From positions 17,768,468 through 17,832,467 of the forward strand of contig JASSKH010000002.1 in NCBI GenBank assembly GCA_031763025.1: DNA of 64,000 nt. The letters are read 5' to 3'. Position numbers and translations under genes: made by a program. The notes under the pieces were generated by a model. The model saw only the letters and a list, made by a program, of their open reading frames with translations. It was not told the origin of the DNA and did no database searches. Shown piece after piece: positions 11,584-22,976 of the stretch; the stretch's first letter is position 1, and each line of letters starts with the position of its first letter. Source of the DNA: Macrocystis pyrifera. Taxonomy: Eukaryota; Sar; Phaeophyceae; Laminariales; Laminariaceae.

Positions 11584-13566
11584 CTATGGCCCCTGGTTAT
11601 CCTCGAAAACCCGGACACATGATCCGCTTAGCTCTGGACAGATAAACGACAACACCGCGCCCGTAAACAAAGCTTCCTTCACCCCTTCACCCAGGGCGAC
11701 ATACTCTGCTTCTGCTGTCGACAACGTAACACACCTCTGCGTACTACTTGCCCAACTGACGGCCGCACCCCCTAGGGTAATTACCGTCCCCGATACCGAG
11801 CGCCTATCGTTCGACTTATCCGCATAATCAGCATCACTATACGCAGTCAAATCCAAACCCGAGCCCCGTACAAAAGCCAATCCCATAAACCTGGTCCCGT
11901 GGAGGTAAGCCATAATCTTCAAAACTGCCTTCCAGTGCCTCTCCGTTGGGTTGTGGGAGTGGCGCGCCACAGCACGCACAGCGTTCGAGATGTCCGGCCT
12001 CGTCATGGTCGACAGCCACATCAAGCTGCCCACAGCCTCCCTGTACGGCCAGTCTCCTCCAAGTTCGCCCTCCTCTCTTGGACCTAGTTCCACACCGGGG
12101 GTCGCGGGGATATCAGAGGATGAGTTAACACCAAAACGATTCAGCATGCTCTCAATGAACGCCTTCTGCGTAATCTCCAATGTCCCCAGTTCCCAGTCGC
12201 GTTTGAAAGCACAACCAGTGTACCAAGTCAGTTCGCCAAGGTTATTCGTGGGAAATTTCATAGCTAGCGCGGCATGGAAATCTCTACAAGTCTCATCCGA
12301 TCCTGCGATCACGATGTCATCTACATGAACGGCCATGATCAGTTCTACCTTGCCGTCCACAACCATGCGAAACACACACGGGTCAGACCTACACTGCTCC
12401 ATTCCGTACTCTACCACGGTCTCTACCAATAATCCGGCCCACTGCCGTCCGCTCTGCTTTAGACCATACAGTGATCTGTTTAGGCGGACGATCTTTCCTG
12501 ACATGTCACCACACCCACCGGGCAGTTTCATGTATATCTCGGCGTCGAGTTTCGCGCGAACAAAAGCTTGTGCGACGTCTAGATGAAAAATCTTTAAACC
12601 ATGTTCATTTGCAACAGCCGCCAGAATTTTAACTGACGCTGACGAGGGAGTCGGTGCAAACGTTTGAAAATAATCTACATCCTGCACCTGGCTAAAACCC
12701 TTAGCCACAAGTCTGGCCTTTGTCTTTACTATCAAGCCATCCTTATCCGTCTTGTAGGTAAACACCCACTTCGCACCTACAGGTTTCCGCCCTTTTGGCG
12801 GTGTCGCGGCTTCGTACGTACCGGTCGTTTTGTGACCGTCCAACTCAATTTTCATGGCCTCGTGCCACGCCGCTTTGTATTGAGAACGCTCTACATCTGC
12901 TACGGACTGTGGGGGCGGTTCTACGTCTTCCGGAAAACCACTCGGCATGCACACGCTCAACTCCCCTTTGTTCTCCACAGCAGGTCCTCCGGCCATCAAA
13001 GCCACTGCGTCCTCCGTCGTCCTGGGCGTACGATCCAGCATACTCCCAGGCTTCGTCCACGACTCGTACACTGTCGCAAGCAGCGCGTCTGCGGTCCTTT
13101 CATCCATCCTTATCTGGTGCACAGCAGGTTCACCCTCCAGGCGTTGGCTTTGACCCCGGGTCCGGCCCCGTACAGTCGGGGGGAGCCGGCCCCAGCTGCT
13201 GAGCTCGTGTGCTGGCCTTCCCGACAGGACCGCGGGGGGATCCTCACCGTCCCCTTGCCCGGTGTCGGAGGCTGATGCTGCGCCCGGGTCGTTTCCGGCC
13301 CTCCCTGTTGGGACCGAGGAGGCGTCCACGGCGCCCCCTTGAGACGAATCCATCGTCTCGGCTGTTTCGGCCCTCCCTGTCGGGACCGAGGAGGCGTCCA
13401 CGGCGCCCCCTTGAGACGAACTCATCGTCTCGGGTGTTTCGCCGCCGGCCTCGCCGGCGGCAGGTGCCTGCTGTGCGCGCTCCTGCATAAACGCGTCCAG
13501 GTCAAAACCCCACGTCACGTCGAGGTCGTTCAAGTGAGCCAGACCGTTGTCCAGCTCATTCACCAC
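11584..13566 (-). pseudogene. Copia-1 reverse transcriptase / RNase H
   Basis: 660 codons. The N-terminal part is a proline/glycine/serine-rich linker with two 24-residue repeats (about residues 42-90), which is the seed of the copia-2 minisatellite. The RVT_2-type RT follows, with VDYFQTFAPT, HLDVAQAFV, LYGLKQSGRQW and the catalytic VHVDDIVIAG near residue 412. RNase H then shows the Asp of TAYSDADYA and the Glu of LSTAEAEYVAL. It is separated from integrase by a frameshift in a C/G run at about 13563 and ends prematurely at FEDNQGP. RT and RNase H would copy element RNA into DNA inside virus-like particles. The domain is intact except at its ends. Confidence 0.93.
13296..13441 (-). repeat. 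Two-copy 72-bp coding repeat in copia-1
   Basis: Two tandem 72-bp units coding for a 24-residue unit (GGAVDASSVPTGRAETAETM type). The homologous place in copia-2 holds about 64 units. Confidence 0.9.
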
Positions 13567-14660
13567 CCCCCCCCACCACCTCGATCCGACGTGCTCACGT
13601 CGTCTGCCTCTGACCCCCCCTTTTCCGTAGACAGGGAGTCATTCGCCTGGGCAGGTACAGGTGGTGCAGGCGACACGCGTTGCCAGGTGACATTGCGCGT
13701 TATTAGCACAGTGCGGTTCTTTGTCAGCACTCGTACTGAATCACCGGGGTAGTTTGTTGCAGGGCCGAGGTAAAAGCACTCTTGCGCTTTCGCCTGTGAC
13801 TTGTTTTCCCTCTTCACCTTGCAATAACCAGGCTTGAGGAAGGGCAGTAGTACTACCGGGGGGGGGCTACCATGCCACATCTCATGTGGCGACTTGCTCT
13901 GCGGGTTAGCTGTTGTTGCTGTGCGGTTCAAGGCGTCACACGCCCAGTGGGACGCTTCCGCCCACAACGACGGCGTGGCCGGGGGTTTCGCGCCAGGAAA
14001 AAGCTCTTGAGCCTGGATTCGGCCCGCCATTGCGGCCGTCTCTATCAAACCTAGCGCGCGCTCTGCTACTCCATTGTATTGGGGACTGTCGGCCGTCGTG
14101 AATTCCTGCTTGATCCCTCGTGATCTACACAGGTCGCCAAACTTTCCCCCGCGGAATTCACCACCCCCATCAGATCGGACGATTACCACCGTAGAAGGGA
14201 CACCGTCTGCACGAGAATCCGCAAGGAACAGCTCGAACATTTCCGCGGCGTCCGACTTGTGGCGCATAAAGTACACCCACGTATACGGTGAAAAATCGTC
14301 GCGCACGATGAGAGTATACCGCTTCCGCCCGAGAGACTCTACCACCTTTGGTCCACTCAAATCCACAAAAACCCTCCCGAGCTTCTTATCTGCTCGTGTG
14401 TGTGGACTGCTTGATACCTTTGCGGAGACCCTTTGCCATGGAGCACCCTTTGCACTCCAGCAGCTTTCCCTCGAGGACAATCCCTTGCTGCTCCGCGGTC
14501 TTGCGAAGTAGTACCTCGTGGGAGTGTCCAGCAGCGCCGTGGAAATCGTTGATGTTGATTGCAGACTTGTTGGGCAGTTGTCCCGGGGCGAGTACAGCAC
14601 AGGCATTTTCCCCACAACTGCGGTCGACCCGGTAGCCGTATAGGCTGTAGAGAGTCCCAC
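13560..14660 (-). pseudogene. Copia-1 integrase core
   Basis: The catalytic core of a copia integrase: the first Asp in VFVDLSGPK, the second in VRSDGGGEFRG and the Glu in NGVAERALGLIE, giving a complete DDE triad. After it come the copia-typical HEMWHGSPP and CFYLGP. The useful frame starts near 14400, where the CA-rich run PHTRADKK shows a frameshift against the upstream gag-protease frame; codons before that are a shadow. It ends in a polyglycine run at 13560, the second frameshift. The enzyme inserts element cDNA into the genome. Confidence 0.92.
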
Positions 14661-16578
14661 TCAACGGGAACACGATCGAACGCTCCGACTTGAGCCTGAT
14701 TACAACCCCCGTGGGGCACCCTTCGAAAGTATGGCCGTTTTTGACCAGAGTGGGCAGGGAAAATAAGTGGTAGCGGAGATCCGGCACGTGCGCAACGTTC
14801 GTAAGCAGCACTTGCACGGGACCGTTTCCGGACCGAAAGACAACACTCACGTCACCGTAACCTTCGATCGCTCGGGTGGATCCGTCAGCGATTCGGAGAG
14901 TCAAGTTGCATTCTCTATAATTGATCATGCAGTCAGCGGAGGGCGTCATGTGGGTAGACGCACCACTATCACATATCCAAGCCTCGTCTCCTACCTGCCA
15001 AGCAGACTCCCCTTCCCCCGAACCATCGCTCCACTTGCCTGTCTCTTCGGCCTTGAAAGCTGAGGCCTGGACCGTACCTTTTTCCGGGTCGTCGTCCCTT
15101 GCCCCATCCTTACTCGTCACCGCCATGACAGCTTCTTCTTTCGATGACGGGCAGACATCAGCAGCGTGCCCCAGCCCGTTGCATCGACTGCATCGATCCG
15201 TGGACATGGGACAGGCATCGGCAGAGTGCCCGCGTCCCTGGCATCGACTGCATAGCTTCGCCGTACACTCGCTCCTCCAATGGCCCTTCTTGCCACACCT
15301 ATGGCACTTGCCCACTGGAGTACTTCCGCTGGCGGCTTTGGCGTCGTTACCATTGCCACCAGCAGCCGCGGCCGAGCCACCACCGTCCTCGTTGGAACCT
15401 CTACCGCCTCGTCCGTGGCCCCGTCGTCCACCTTTTTCTTTGCTATTTCCTCCGCCTTTCCGGCGACCACCACCGCCGCCGCCGCCGGCGTACATAGCAT
15501 GGCCTGCGTGGCCAGCGTTGGACCCCTTCTTCCTGTTTCCAGAAAGTCGGTGATGCCGTTCTCGAACAGCCTTGATGATGTCATCACGGCCGATGCTGTC
15601 ACGTGATGCCAGGTTCCGAGCCTCCACTTCGTATTCGGCAGGCAGAGCGTCAATAAATATGGTGTACAGCATGTGGTCGTCTACTGACATTCCTGCTGTT
15701 CGCATTTCCGCGGCAAGATCCTCGATCCTGCCCATCTCCTCGAGCGGGTTGCTCCCCGGCGCCATCTTAAAACTGTTAAGGCGTCGGGAGAGGTCTGATT
15801 TGGCCCCCGTCGTCTGAGGGCCGTACCACGCAAGGAGAGCGTCCCACGCTTGCCTCGGAGAGGTACACCGGTGCAAAATGCTTTTATCGCTCTTGCTCTT
15901 GAGGGCCGTCGACAGGAAATTCCATGCCAGTGTATGCCTGTGCACACTTTCGCGGCTAAACCCCCTAGCGACAAGCATCGAGTTTTCGGTGTCTAATTCC
16001 CCTACGGGAATGTACTGTGGTGGATCCGACACGAAAGCAGACAAGAAACCAACTCCTTTGGCGTAATACCGAGCGTCTCTTGTCCAGGGGTTGAACTCAG
16101 ATTTTAGCCCACTAAACGATGGCACAGGAGTGTGTTTGAAGGCCAAATGGTGCGATAGAGGCAGATCAAATCCACCACCCAACTCACCGCCGGGGTATGC
16201 ACCCCTTCCTCCTGTCCTCCCGTGCTGATCTGGCTCACCCCTCGGTGGGCCAACCTCGACAGGCAACGCAGTTCCTCCGCGTCCAGTTGCTCCCAAATCT
16301 GGCGAGGCGCCCTCACGCAAATTTGTCTCTTCTTCTGCTGCAATCTCTCTTACAACAGTGGGTACTGCCCCTTGTGGGCTCTCCCCTACAGCAGCGCTAC
16401 TCACAGCGCTGCCGGACTCCGATCGGCCGTTGTTCCTCATGAACTCAGCCATCATGTCCCTCATGGCGTTCATCATCGACGCCTCTCTTTTCTCCATCGC
16501 CAGTTCGATCTCGCGTCGCAGCGTTTCAACGTCACTTGGAGAGTCGGGCTCTCCTTGAGCCGATCCCTTCGAGGGCAT
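14386..16578 (-). pseudogene. Copia-1 Gag, protease and integrase zinc domain
   Basis: 730 codons from ATG at 16578, shortly downstream of the 5' LTR. Residues about 1-130 are low-complexity. A UBN2-like Gag follows (PVPSFSGLKSEFNPWTRDAR, WDALLAWYG). A Gly/Arg-rich stretch leads to three CX2CX4HX4C zinc knuckles near residues 420-480 (CHRCGKKGHWRSEC, CSRCQGRGHSADAC, CSRCNGLGHAADVC). The aspartic protease motif ICDSGASTHM lies near 535. The integrase HHCC zinc finger (FHGAAGHSH ... CKGCSMAKG) comes last. Three knuckles are more than most copia Gags carry. The frame closes at a stop just after HTSR, where a CA microsatellite has slipped. Gag packages the RNA and the protease cuts the polyprotein. 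Confidence 0.93.
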
Positions 16579-16623
16579 CGTGGGCTTCTGGTACTAGACC
16601 TCAAACGTTCAAGTACACTAGTG

Positions 16624-16879
16624 TGTTCGTAGAGTCCAAGCCTGGATGCCCTGACCACCACGTGGTCTGATGAGTTTCTTTATAATCGTTGTATTAGAGG
16701 ACAGAGGAGGGGAGAGAGAGCGGAGCCTAGCTCGTAGCTCGGAGCAGAGAACGGAGCAGAGAACGGAGTGCTCAAACTCTCCTCGTGAACACACGGCATA
16801 ATTCATAATAACGCCTGCGAAGATATACGCAACCCTCTACAACTTGTAACCGTCGCTGCTGGAACGATCCAAACGAACA
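16624..16879 (-). repeat. 5' LTR of copia-1
   Basis: 256 bp, TGTTCG...CGAACA. In minus sense it lies upstream of the gag ATG at 16578 and should carry the promoter. It belongs to a slightly different LTR subfamily from copia-2. Confidence 0.95.
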
Positions 16880-17400
16880 TACACGGAACCATTTATACTA
16901 TGGTGTACGGAACTATGTATACTTAATGATGGTATACAAAACCATGTATACTATGGTGTACGGAACCATGTATACTTAAGGATGGTATAAAAAACCATGT
17001 ATACTATGGTGTACGGAACCATGTATACTTGAAATGGTATACGAAACCATTCATGATATGGTATACGAAACCATTCATACCATGGTATACTTACCCATGT
17101 ATATGTGTTATGGTATACGGAACCATTTGTACGTAGTGATGATATACAAACTCAATCATTCTATGGATGTATGTTATATGGTGTACGAAACCATGAAAAC
17201 ATAATGATGGTATATACGGAACCATCTATACAATGGTATACGAAACCATGTATCTGAATGATTGATGGTGTACAAAACCATGGTATATTAATCTTGCATC
17301 ACTAACAATGGTATACAAAACCATTCATACCTAACGATGGTATAGTGCCTTTTTTAATGGTATACGAAACCATTCATATCGAACAATGATATGTGCCTTT
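16880..17400. repeat. Palindromic ATGGTATAC...ACCAT array, right part
   Basis: Continuation of the 10633 array, with roughly 20 degenerate copies of ATGGTATACNNAACCAT. They become more diverged and more widely spaced to the right. The arms are self-complementary, so single strands could form a series of small hairpins. Confidence 0.8.
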
Positions 17401-18001
17401 GACGACATTCCAGCTTTTCTCGACGTTGCACAGTGTGTATATGGAACGATTGCTTGCAAGCTTTGGTACACACAAACTGAAGAGAAATAAATGTGCTGAA
17501 TGACAATTTTGTCAGAGGGCTTTGCATGCAGGGTGCGCAACAAACGATACGGACGTTTAGGTTGATCAACCTATTTTTTTTAAACGATTAAAAAAAATTA
17601 AACAATAAAATCTGCATGTCTTGACAACGGTGTGGTTGTGACAACAATGGTGCAGTATAACGGACTGCAGGTGCATGGTGAACGATACGACGAGAACATG
17701 TCTCCTCAGTCGGACAAGGCATCATCGACTTTTTGAGCAAGTACATGTTTGCGATTCAGTGAAAACACTGGAATCGACTTATATCGAGTTGATAGTACGA
17801 ACTATCTATACAGTTGACGATCTGTACAAGAGACATTCTTGCAGTCATTGACGATTGACTGCAGACAGTGTACTCATAAATATGTAGTAAAACAAGCGGG
17901 GACTCATAATGTGCCCGAGGATATATGACTTTGGATTGTGCAGGTCACGCGCACCGCTGCCTCTCCTCAGTCAATTCCAACGGAACGATTCCGACACTAG
18001 A
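17401..18001 (-). other. Gypsy A 3' non-coding region
   Basis: AT-rich, no convincing ORF. It belongs to the untranslated tail of gypsy A between the palindromic array and the gypsy B insertion. The last five bases, CTAGA (17997-18001), are the left TSD of gypsy B. Confidence 0.6.
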
Positions 18002-18673
18002 TGTGATGTGGGAGAGCAGTAAGGGTTCCAAGGGATGATGATCCACAGAAGAAGTGTGACACAGGTGTCTGTGCTTGGTCAAACTCAGACCTAGTTCTTA
18101 TTGGAGTTCTCGTATTTTATTGGTGATAAGCTTGCTCAAAAGGGGCAAGTGAGAAGAGTGAGAAGGGAGGGGGGGGGAAGCAGATGCTTTTTGAAGCCAG
18201 AAGTATCATCTGGCTTCAACCGGCTATAATCTACTGGCAAGGGTGCATGCTATATCCTCAACTTCAATAGTGCAATACCCCTTAAGGGTGCATGCGTTAC
18301 CCTCGACTTCAACAGTACAACACCTCGTAGAACCTGACGAACATACCACGTGCGTACATCTCTGTCTCCTCGGCTACTCAGATGCTAGTCTGCGTATCAT
18401 GTCCGCGAATACAAATATCTTAATCCAAACGGGATACGTACGTGTACGAGGAATACTAGCACTGCGTACCGGATACTACAACTACGAAATATCTTATTCC
18501 AGACGGTAGAAGGGATACGTGTACGGAAGAATACTAACCTGCGCACCGGTATTACAAATACAAGATATCTTATTCCAGACGGTAAAAGGAATGAGATCCA
18601 ATTACTAGAATAATATCTAACGGTCCCTACTGCTGGTTGGTCTATATACTATAAAGCAGGGTACTCTATCACA
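18002..18673 (-). repeat. 3' LTR of gypsy B
   Basis: 672 bp, TGTGATGTGG...TCTATCACA. It contains a G9 run at about 18170 and a short inverted repeat, GAAGCCAGAAGTATCATCTG / GGCTTC. Confidence 0.93.
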
Positions 18674-19573
18674 TTAGCCCACCTTGAATAGCCGTAGATG
18701 CAGATCCCACGACGATACAGAAATGGCTAATTAAGACATTAGAAATTCGGAAGAGGGGGTCGAAGATACTGCTATTCAAAACAAACGACAACCCAATGAG
18801 ACCATAGACCAACCCACACCTCGTAAATGAGGCTAAGACGCCTCTGGTAGGCAGCATTCGTGCTAGAGAAGGAAAACGTGAAGGAAACGAAAGAACAACG
18901 ACAGAAAAGGATGTCGGCCGTGGTAGAATACGAGAAACGCCGAAGGGGTGGTCGGCTACTGTAGGCCCGATAGAAAAAAAAAAATCGTGGCTATCCGCGT
19001 TGTAGGCCTATGAGAAAGGCGGGAGAGATCGAGCAAGGTAAGGCACGAACTAGGAAGCTAATGGAAAAGCCGGCAATAGACTTGATGCGGGACTAAGTCC
19101 ACATGGAGCCAGGGCGAGAAGGACACAACAAGGTCCCTAACTAGGTGTTTTTACCAAAACAAAAAGAAAAACGAAGAAAAGGAACAAAGAAGAAAGGAAA
19201 GAAAGAAAAGAAAAAGAACGAGAGACAACAAGGAAGAAAAAAAGAAGAAAGAAGGAAAATAGAAAGACCAGAAGACCGAAAGACCACCCCTAAGGAAATG
19301 CACAAAGGAGGTGCAACAGAAAGGTATACCCTGGAGGTACAATAACACTTTTTGTTGCGAATTGCGTCCTAGTGAAGCAAACGGAACGTGGGGTGCTAGA
19401 TGGAATCAACACACAAGGCGAACGCGTGTCCCAGACAGCGAACGCACTGAACATCCCGGCCCGAAACTAGTATACGTCAATCTAACGCATCCGCCGACCA
19501 TCAGATACGGTTAATTGGTCGGGCGGATGAGTGGTGGGGGGGGGTGCATTTGCATTTCGTAGTACTCCGCGTG
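18674..19573 (-). other. Gypsy B 3' untranslated region with purine tract
   Basis: No domain is recognisable between the integrase stop and the LTR. On the plus strand 19156-19275 is a strongly asymmetric A/G tract (AAAGAAGAAAGG-type), pyrimidine-only on the element's sense strand. The sequence next to 18673 gives the PPT. Confidence 0.6.
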
Positions 19574-20731
19574 CTAGTCCTCCGGCCTGATGACGCTGAA
19601 GGCACCAGGATCCTTGAGTCGCGTTCCGTGAAGTGGTGTAGAGGGACGGAAGGAGTGTGATCTTGATCGGGCCCGGGTCGTCGAGGAAGCGGACGATGTA
19701 GGAGTGAGTGGAGGAGGTGTCGGTCGAGGCGCGTGGGGCAACTTTGCCCAACCACCAGAGACCATCGCGGGCCTTGTACCAGAGGTGTGCCCCGGCAGGT
19801 AGAGGTGAAGAGCTGAAACGGTGAAGCCAGAGGGTGCGTGGTACGAGGCTGTACCAGGGGGCGAGGAAGATTTCACCCCGGGACCGCGAAAGTTCACGGT
19901 GAGCGGCCCCGATGCGCATCTGGCGGTATAAAAACGGTTGGTCTGGCGGTGCTGTGAAGGGGTGCCCGACCAATAGCGGAGGATGTGGGATCGGTGGAGC
20001 TGTAGGTCTCGTCCGTGTTCCCAAGAAGGGCTAATGAGTCCGGCCCAGTGTGTTTCGTACATAACGGCGAGAACGCCTCCCCGGCCATGAACGAGTTGGT
20101 GTCCCGAGATCTGATCGACCTCGAGGCGTTCGGGCGGTGGAGAGATGTCGTCGAAGGTGACGTGGAAGGGCGGGGACTTGGTGGAGAAGGAGCTGAGCAC
20201 GTACTTAGTTAGGTCGGCCGGTAGGTGTTTGGGGAGATCGTCGATGTCGTCGGGGTTCCGGCAGGGCTTGCAGCGGAGAACGGAGACGCGGTGCTTGGAG
20301 TCCCGCCCCGGCATGTCCGAGGGAAGGTCGAAGTAAAGGAGCTTGTCGTGAAGGGGCCGTCCATCCGGAACGGCTGAGGCTGGTGCTGGGCCCACGGCAA
20401 GAATCTTGAACGGGCCAATCCAGTTGAAGGAGAGTTTGGTCTTGAGAACGGTGGCGTCGGTGCCTTTCTTGGCGCCCTGGCGAATAGTGGCAGCGGTGTT
20501 GTAGATCCATGCCCAACCGCCGACAGAGAACGGAGGGGAAAGGCGGAGGGCGTCCATGATGGGGGCGTTCCGGCGGTCGAGGCGTGAGACGTAGACCGCG
20601 TGGAGTTCCCGGACGGCGCGGTAGGCGCGTTGCTGACGACCAGTAGCGAGGTCAATGTAAGCGAGCTGGTCCCGGTTGAGGCTTTGATGTTCCGGTGGCG
20701 GCGCTGACGGAGTTGTTGTAGGCGCTTTCAA
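19574..20731 (-). pseudogene. Gypsy B integrase C-terminus with chromodomain
   Basis: 385 codons, in a frame shifted from the integrase core at about 20700. The region NRDQLAYIDLATGRQQRAYR and then LSFNWIGPFKILAVGP is the C-terminal GPY/F module of gypsy integrases. Residues about 200-255 read as a chromodomain: a hydrophobic start (LEVDQISGHQ), a central strand (AVMYETHWAGL), the hallmark Trp-Glu (PSWEHGRDL) and a closing helix (SHILRYW). Such domains bind modified histones and steer integration into heterochromatin. The last 130 residues are Pro/Ser-rich without a known fold. Confidence 0.85.
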
Positions 20732-21443
20732 TGTGAGGAAGATGCAAATCCCAATCGTTTTGTAGTTCGTTGCCGACCATGGCGAGCATCAAGGCCATGG
20801 TGTGATTGACGCGTTCGACGCCGCCGTTGGTGCAGGGGTGGTAGGAACTCGTGGAGATTTTGTTAATGCCGAGGCGTTCGTAGAGGGCGCGGGAGAGTTT
20901 GGCGCAGAATTGAAGGCCGTTGTCGGAAAGGAGAGTGACGGGGCATCCCCAGAGAGGGATGTAGAGATCGACGAGGATGTCGGCCGTGCCGGATGCTGTG
21001 AACTCGGCTTCGGTAGTGGCGTACATGTCGGCGCGGCGGCTGAAACGGTCGGTGAAAAGCAGGATGTAGGCGTTGCCCCGAGGCGTGATGGGTAAGGGCC
21101 CGAAATAGTCGACGCTGACGAGTATACCGGGGCCGTTAGGTAGCGGCAGGGAGAGGGTGGGCCAACGAATTGTTTGGCGCGAAGACTTTCGCGCCTGACA
21201 CTTGAGGCAGCGGCGGAGCCACCAGCGGGTGGAGATGTCCATGCCGATCCACCAGTAGAACCGCATAAGCATGCTGAGTGTCCGAGAAACACCCAGGTGG
21301 CAAGAGGTGGTGGAGTGGCAAGTGTGTAGGACCCACGGTCGCATCAACATTGGGACGTAAATGCGAGGTGGCGATGTGAGAGGATCTATGGTCACATGAC
21401 TACGGTCATGCATGATATCGGGTACATCCCTCCTATCGAGTAC

Positions 21444-21485
<42 letters not shown>

Positions 21486-21590
21486 CCCACATGAGCAACC
21501 GTCTGTACTCTTGTGGGAGAACTTGCATGATATCGATGGAGTCGCCAGAAGAATCGTTTCCCCACAAACACGAAGTCGCCTGCACAACAT
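20652..21590 (-). pseudogene. Gypsy B integrase zinc finger and catalytic core
   Basis: 312 codons. After a polyglycine run coded by the 40-base C tract come the HHCC finger (HTCHSTTSCHLG ... RRCLKCQARK) and the DDE core: Asp in SVDYFGPLP, Asp in LLSDNGLQFC, Glu in CTNGGVERVNH. All catalytic residues are present. The frame is lost near 20700 and the domain goes on in 19574-20731. ORF starts upstream of the G run are arbitrary. Confidence 0.9.
21445..21484. repeat. Uninterrupted run of 40 C
   Basis: Forty consecutive cytosines on the plus strand; the gypsy B sense strand reads polyguanine (polyglycine) just before the integrase zinc finger. The true length may be uncertain because such runs are hard to sequence. 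Confidence 0.9.
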
Positions 21591-21841
21591 CGACGCCTGT
21601 TAACCCGACCTGCGCAAGGCAAGGGCGGACAGATTCCAACCGGTGGTGTCATCAGGGATCAAAACCAGAGATACGCGAACAAATGGAGGAACGAAGATCC
21701 TCAGTACTTGCACAAACCAGAGGGGTAGGCAGGGAAGACACCACCCACTCACCCGTTCATCGTGGCTTCGCTTGCTCTAGTGCTCCGTCTGCACAGCAAA
21801 CAGCCTTGATCGTCTCCTTTTTCGTCTAAAACGTCTAAGTC

Positions 21842-22976
21842 TCACCTGCAGAGGTCGCCCGGTGGTGGTGAAGGTGAGCCCAAGGAAATATATCGTATGG
21901 TAGCTGAGCAAAGGGGTTCGGTGCGTTGTTCGCGCGCCCAATCGGTGGAGGTATAACGCTCAACGCAGGAACTAAGGTGTGGGTCGTCAGCAGACCGGAC
22001 AACGGGTTCAGGTAGTGGGAGTGGTTGAGTAGGGGAGGGCGGGGGAGAAGGCCCTGGGGCGGTGGACTGTGGTGGTGGCAGGGACACTGGTGGCGTAGCC
22101 GTCGCTGGTGAGGGCGAGTCTTGAGCGGCGCCGCGACGGGCTGCATCCGGTCGCCGAGGCAGTGGCCTGGGTGCGACGGCAGGTGGACGGCGGTGGGTTG
22201 GTGGAGGTCTTGAGACTGCCGCAGTTGACGATCGACGGCCAAATCCGTAGTCCGTTGGAGTAAGGGGGGTCCCTGCAGCAGCGGCAGAACGGTGACGGGT
22301 CCGAGAAGAAATTAGGCTTGACGAGGTACGAGGAGTGGCCGAAGGTGAGACGCCCAAGGTGGGCGATGGGGAGACGAAGGGTGGCCTGAAAGCCACACCA
22401 GCAGGAGCGCCAGCGGTCACGGCGGCTTTCTCGGAGCTGGAAGGCATGTCGGCGATGGAGTCGAGGATAGAGAGATGACCGACGAAGGCGCTGCGAAGCG
22501 AGTTGACGGTGGGGTCTTGGGCAAGGCGGGGGCCGGCGGGAAGGCTGCGAGGCGGTCCGGCGGCGGGGTCTTGAGCAAGGCGGGGGCCGGCGGGAGGGCT
22601 GCGAGGCGGTCCAGCGGCGGGATCTTGAGCAAGGCGGGGGGCGGCGGGAGGGCTGCGAGGCGGTCCAGCGGCGGGATCTTGAGCAAGGCGGGGGCCGGCG
22701 GGAAGGCTGCGGGGCGGTCCAGCGGCGGGATCTTGAGCAAGGCGGAGGCCGGCGGGAGGGCTGCGAGGCGGTCCAGCGGCGGGATCTTGAGCAAAGCGGG
22801 GGCCGGCGGGAGGGCTGCGAGGCGGTCCAGCGGCGGGATCTTGGGCAAAACGGGGGCCGGCGGGAAGGCTGCGAGGCGATCCAGCGGCAGTGTCTTGAAC
22901 GGCGGTGAAAGTCACAGTAGAGCAGGGGGTAAGAACCAAGTCCGAGTTGTTCATACGTGGTCCGTGTCGGCGGAAA
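21842..22976 (-). pseudogene. Gypsy B linker between RNase H and integrase
   Basis: The part of the 21842-23569 frame that lies downstream of RNase H (upstream codons overlap RT-RNase H in another frame). It is very rich in Pro, Ala and Ser and includes an 18-residue repeat (AQDPAAGPPRSPPAGPRF type) at about 22510-22900, followed by more Pro/Ser/Thr sequence. It has no catalytic motif and probably acts as a flexible spacer. The end (ERYTSTDWAREQ) is separated from integrase by a frameshift. Confidence 0.6.
22510..22900 (-). repeat. 54-bp coding minisatellite in gypsy B
   Basis: About seven tandem copies of a 54-bp unit (GGCGGGATCTTGAGCAAGGC core). The period is a multiple of three and keeps frame, adding 18 residues per unit. 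Confidence 0.9.

Larger units (their letters stand above)
10802..16879 (-). mobile_element. Copia-1: nearly complete Ty1/copia element
   Basis: A 6.08-kb element with 256-bp LTRs (10802-11057 and 16624-16879) differing at one base that I can see, so it inserted recently. The minus-strand order gag, protease, integrase, RT, RNase H is diagnostic of copia. A purine tract AGCCAGGGAGGG precedes the 3' LTR in minus sense. The coding region carries three frameshifts (about 14390, 13563 and 11592). The flanks TACGG (left) and TACAC (right) are an imperfect TSD inside the palindromic array. Confidence 0.95.
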
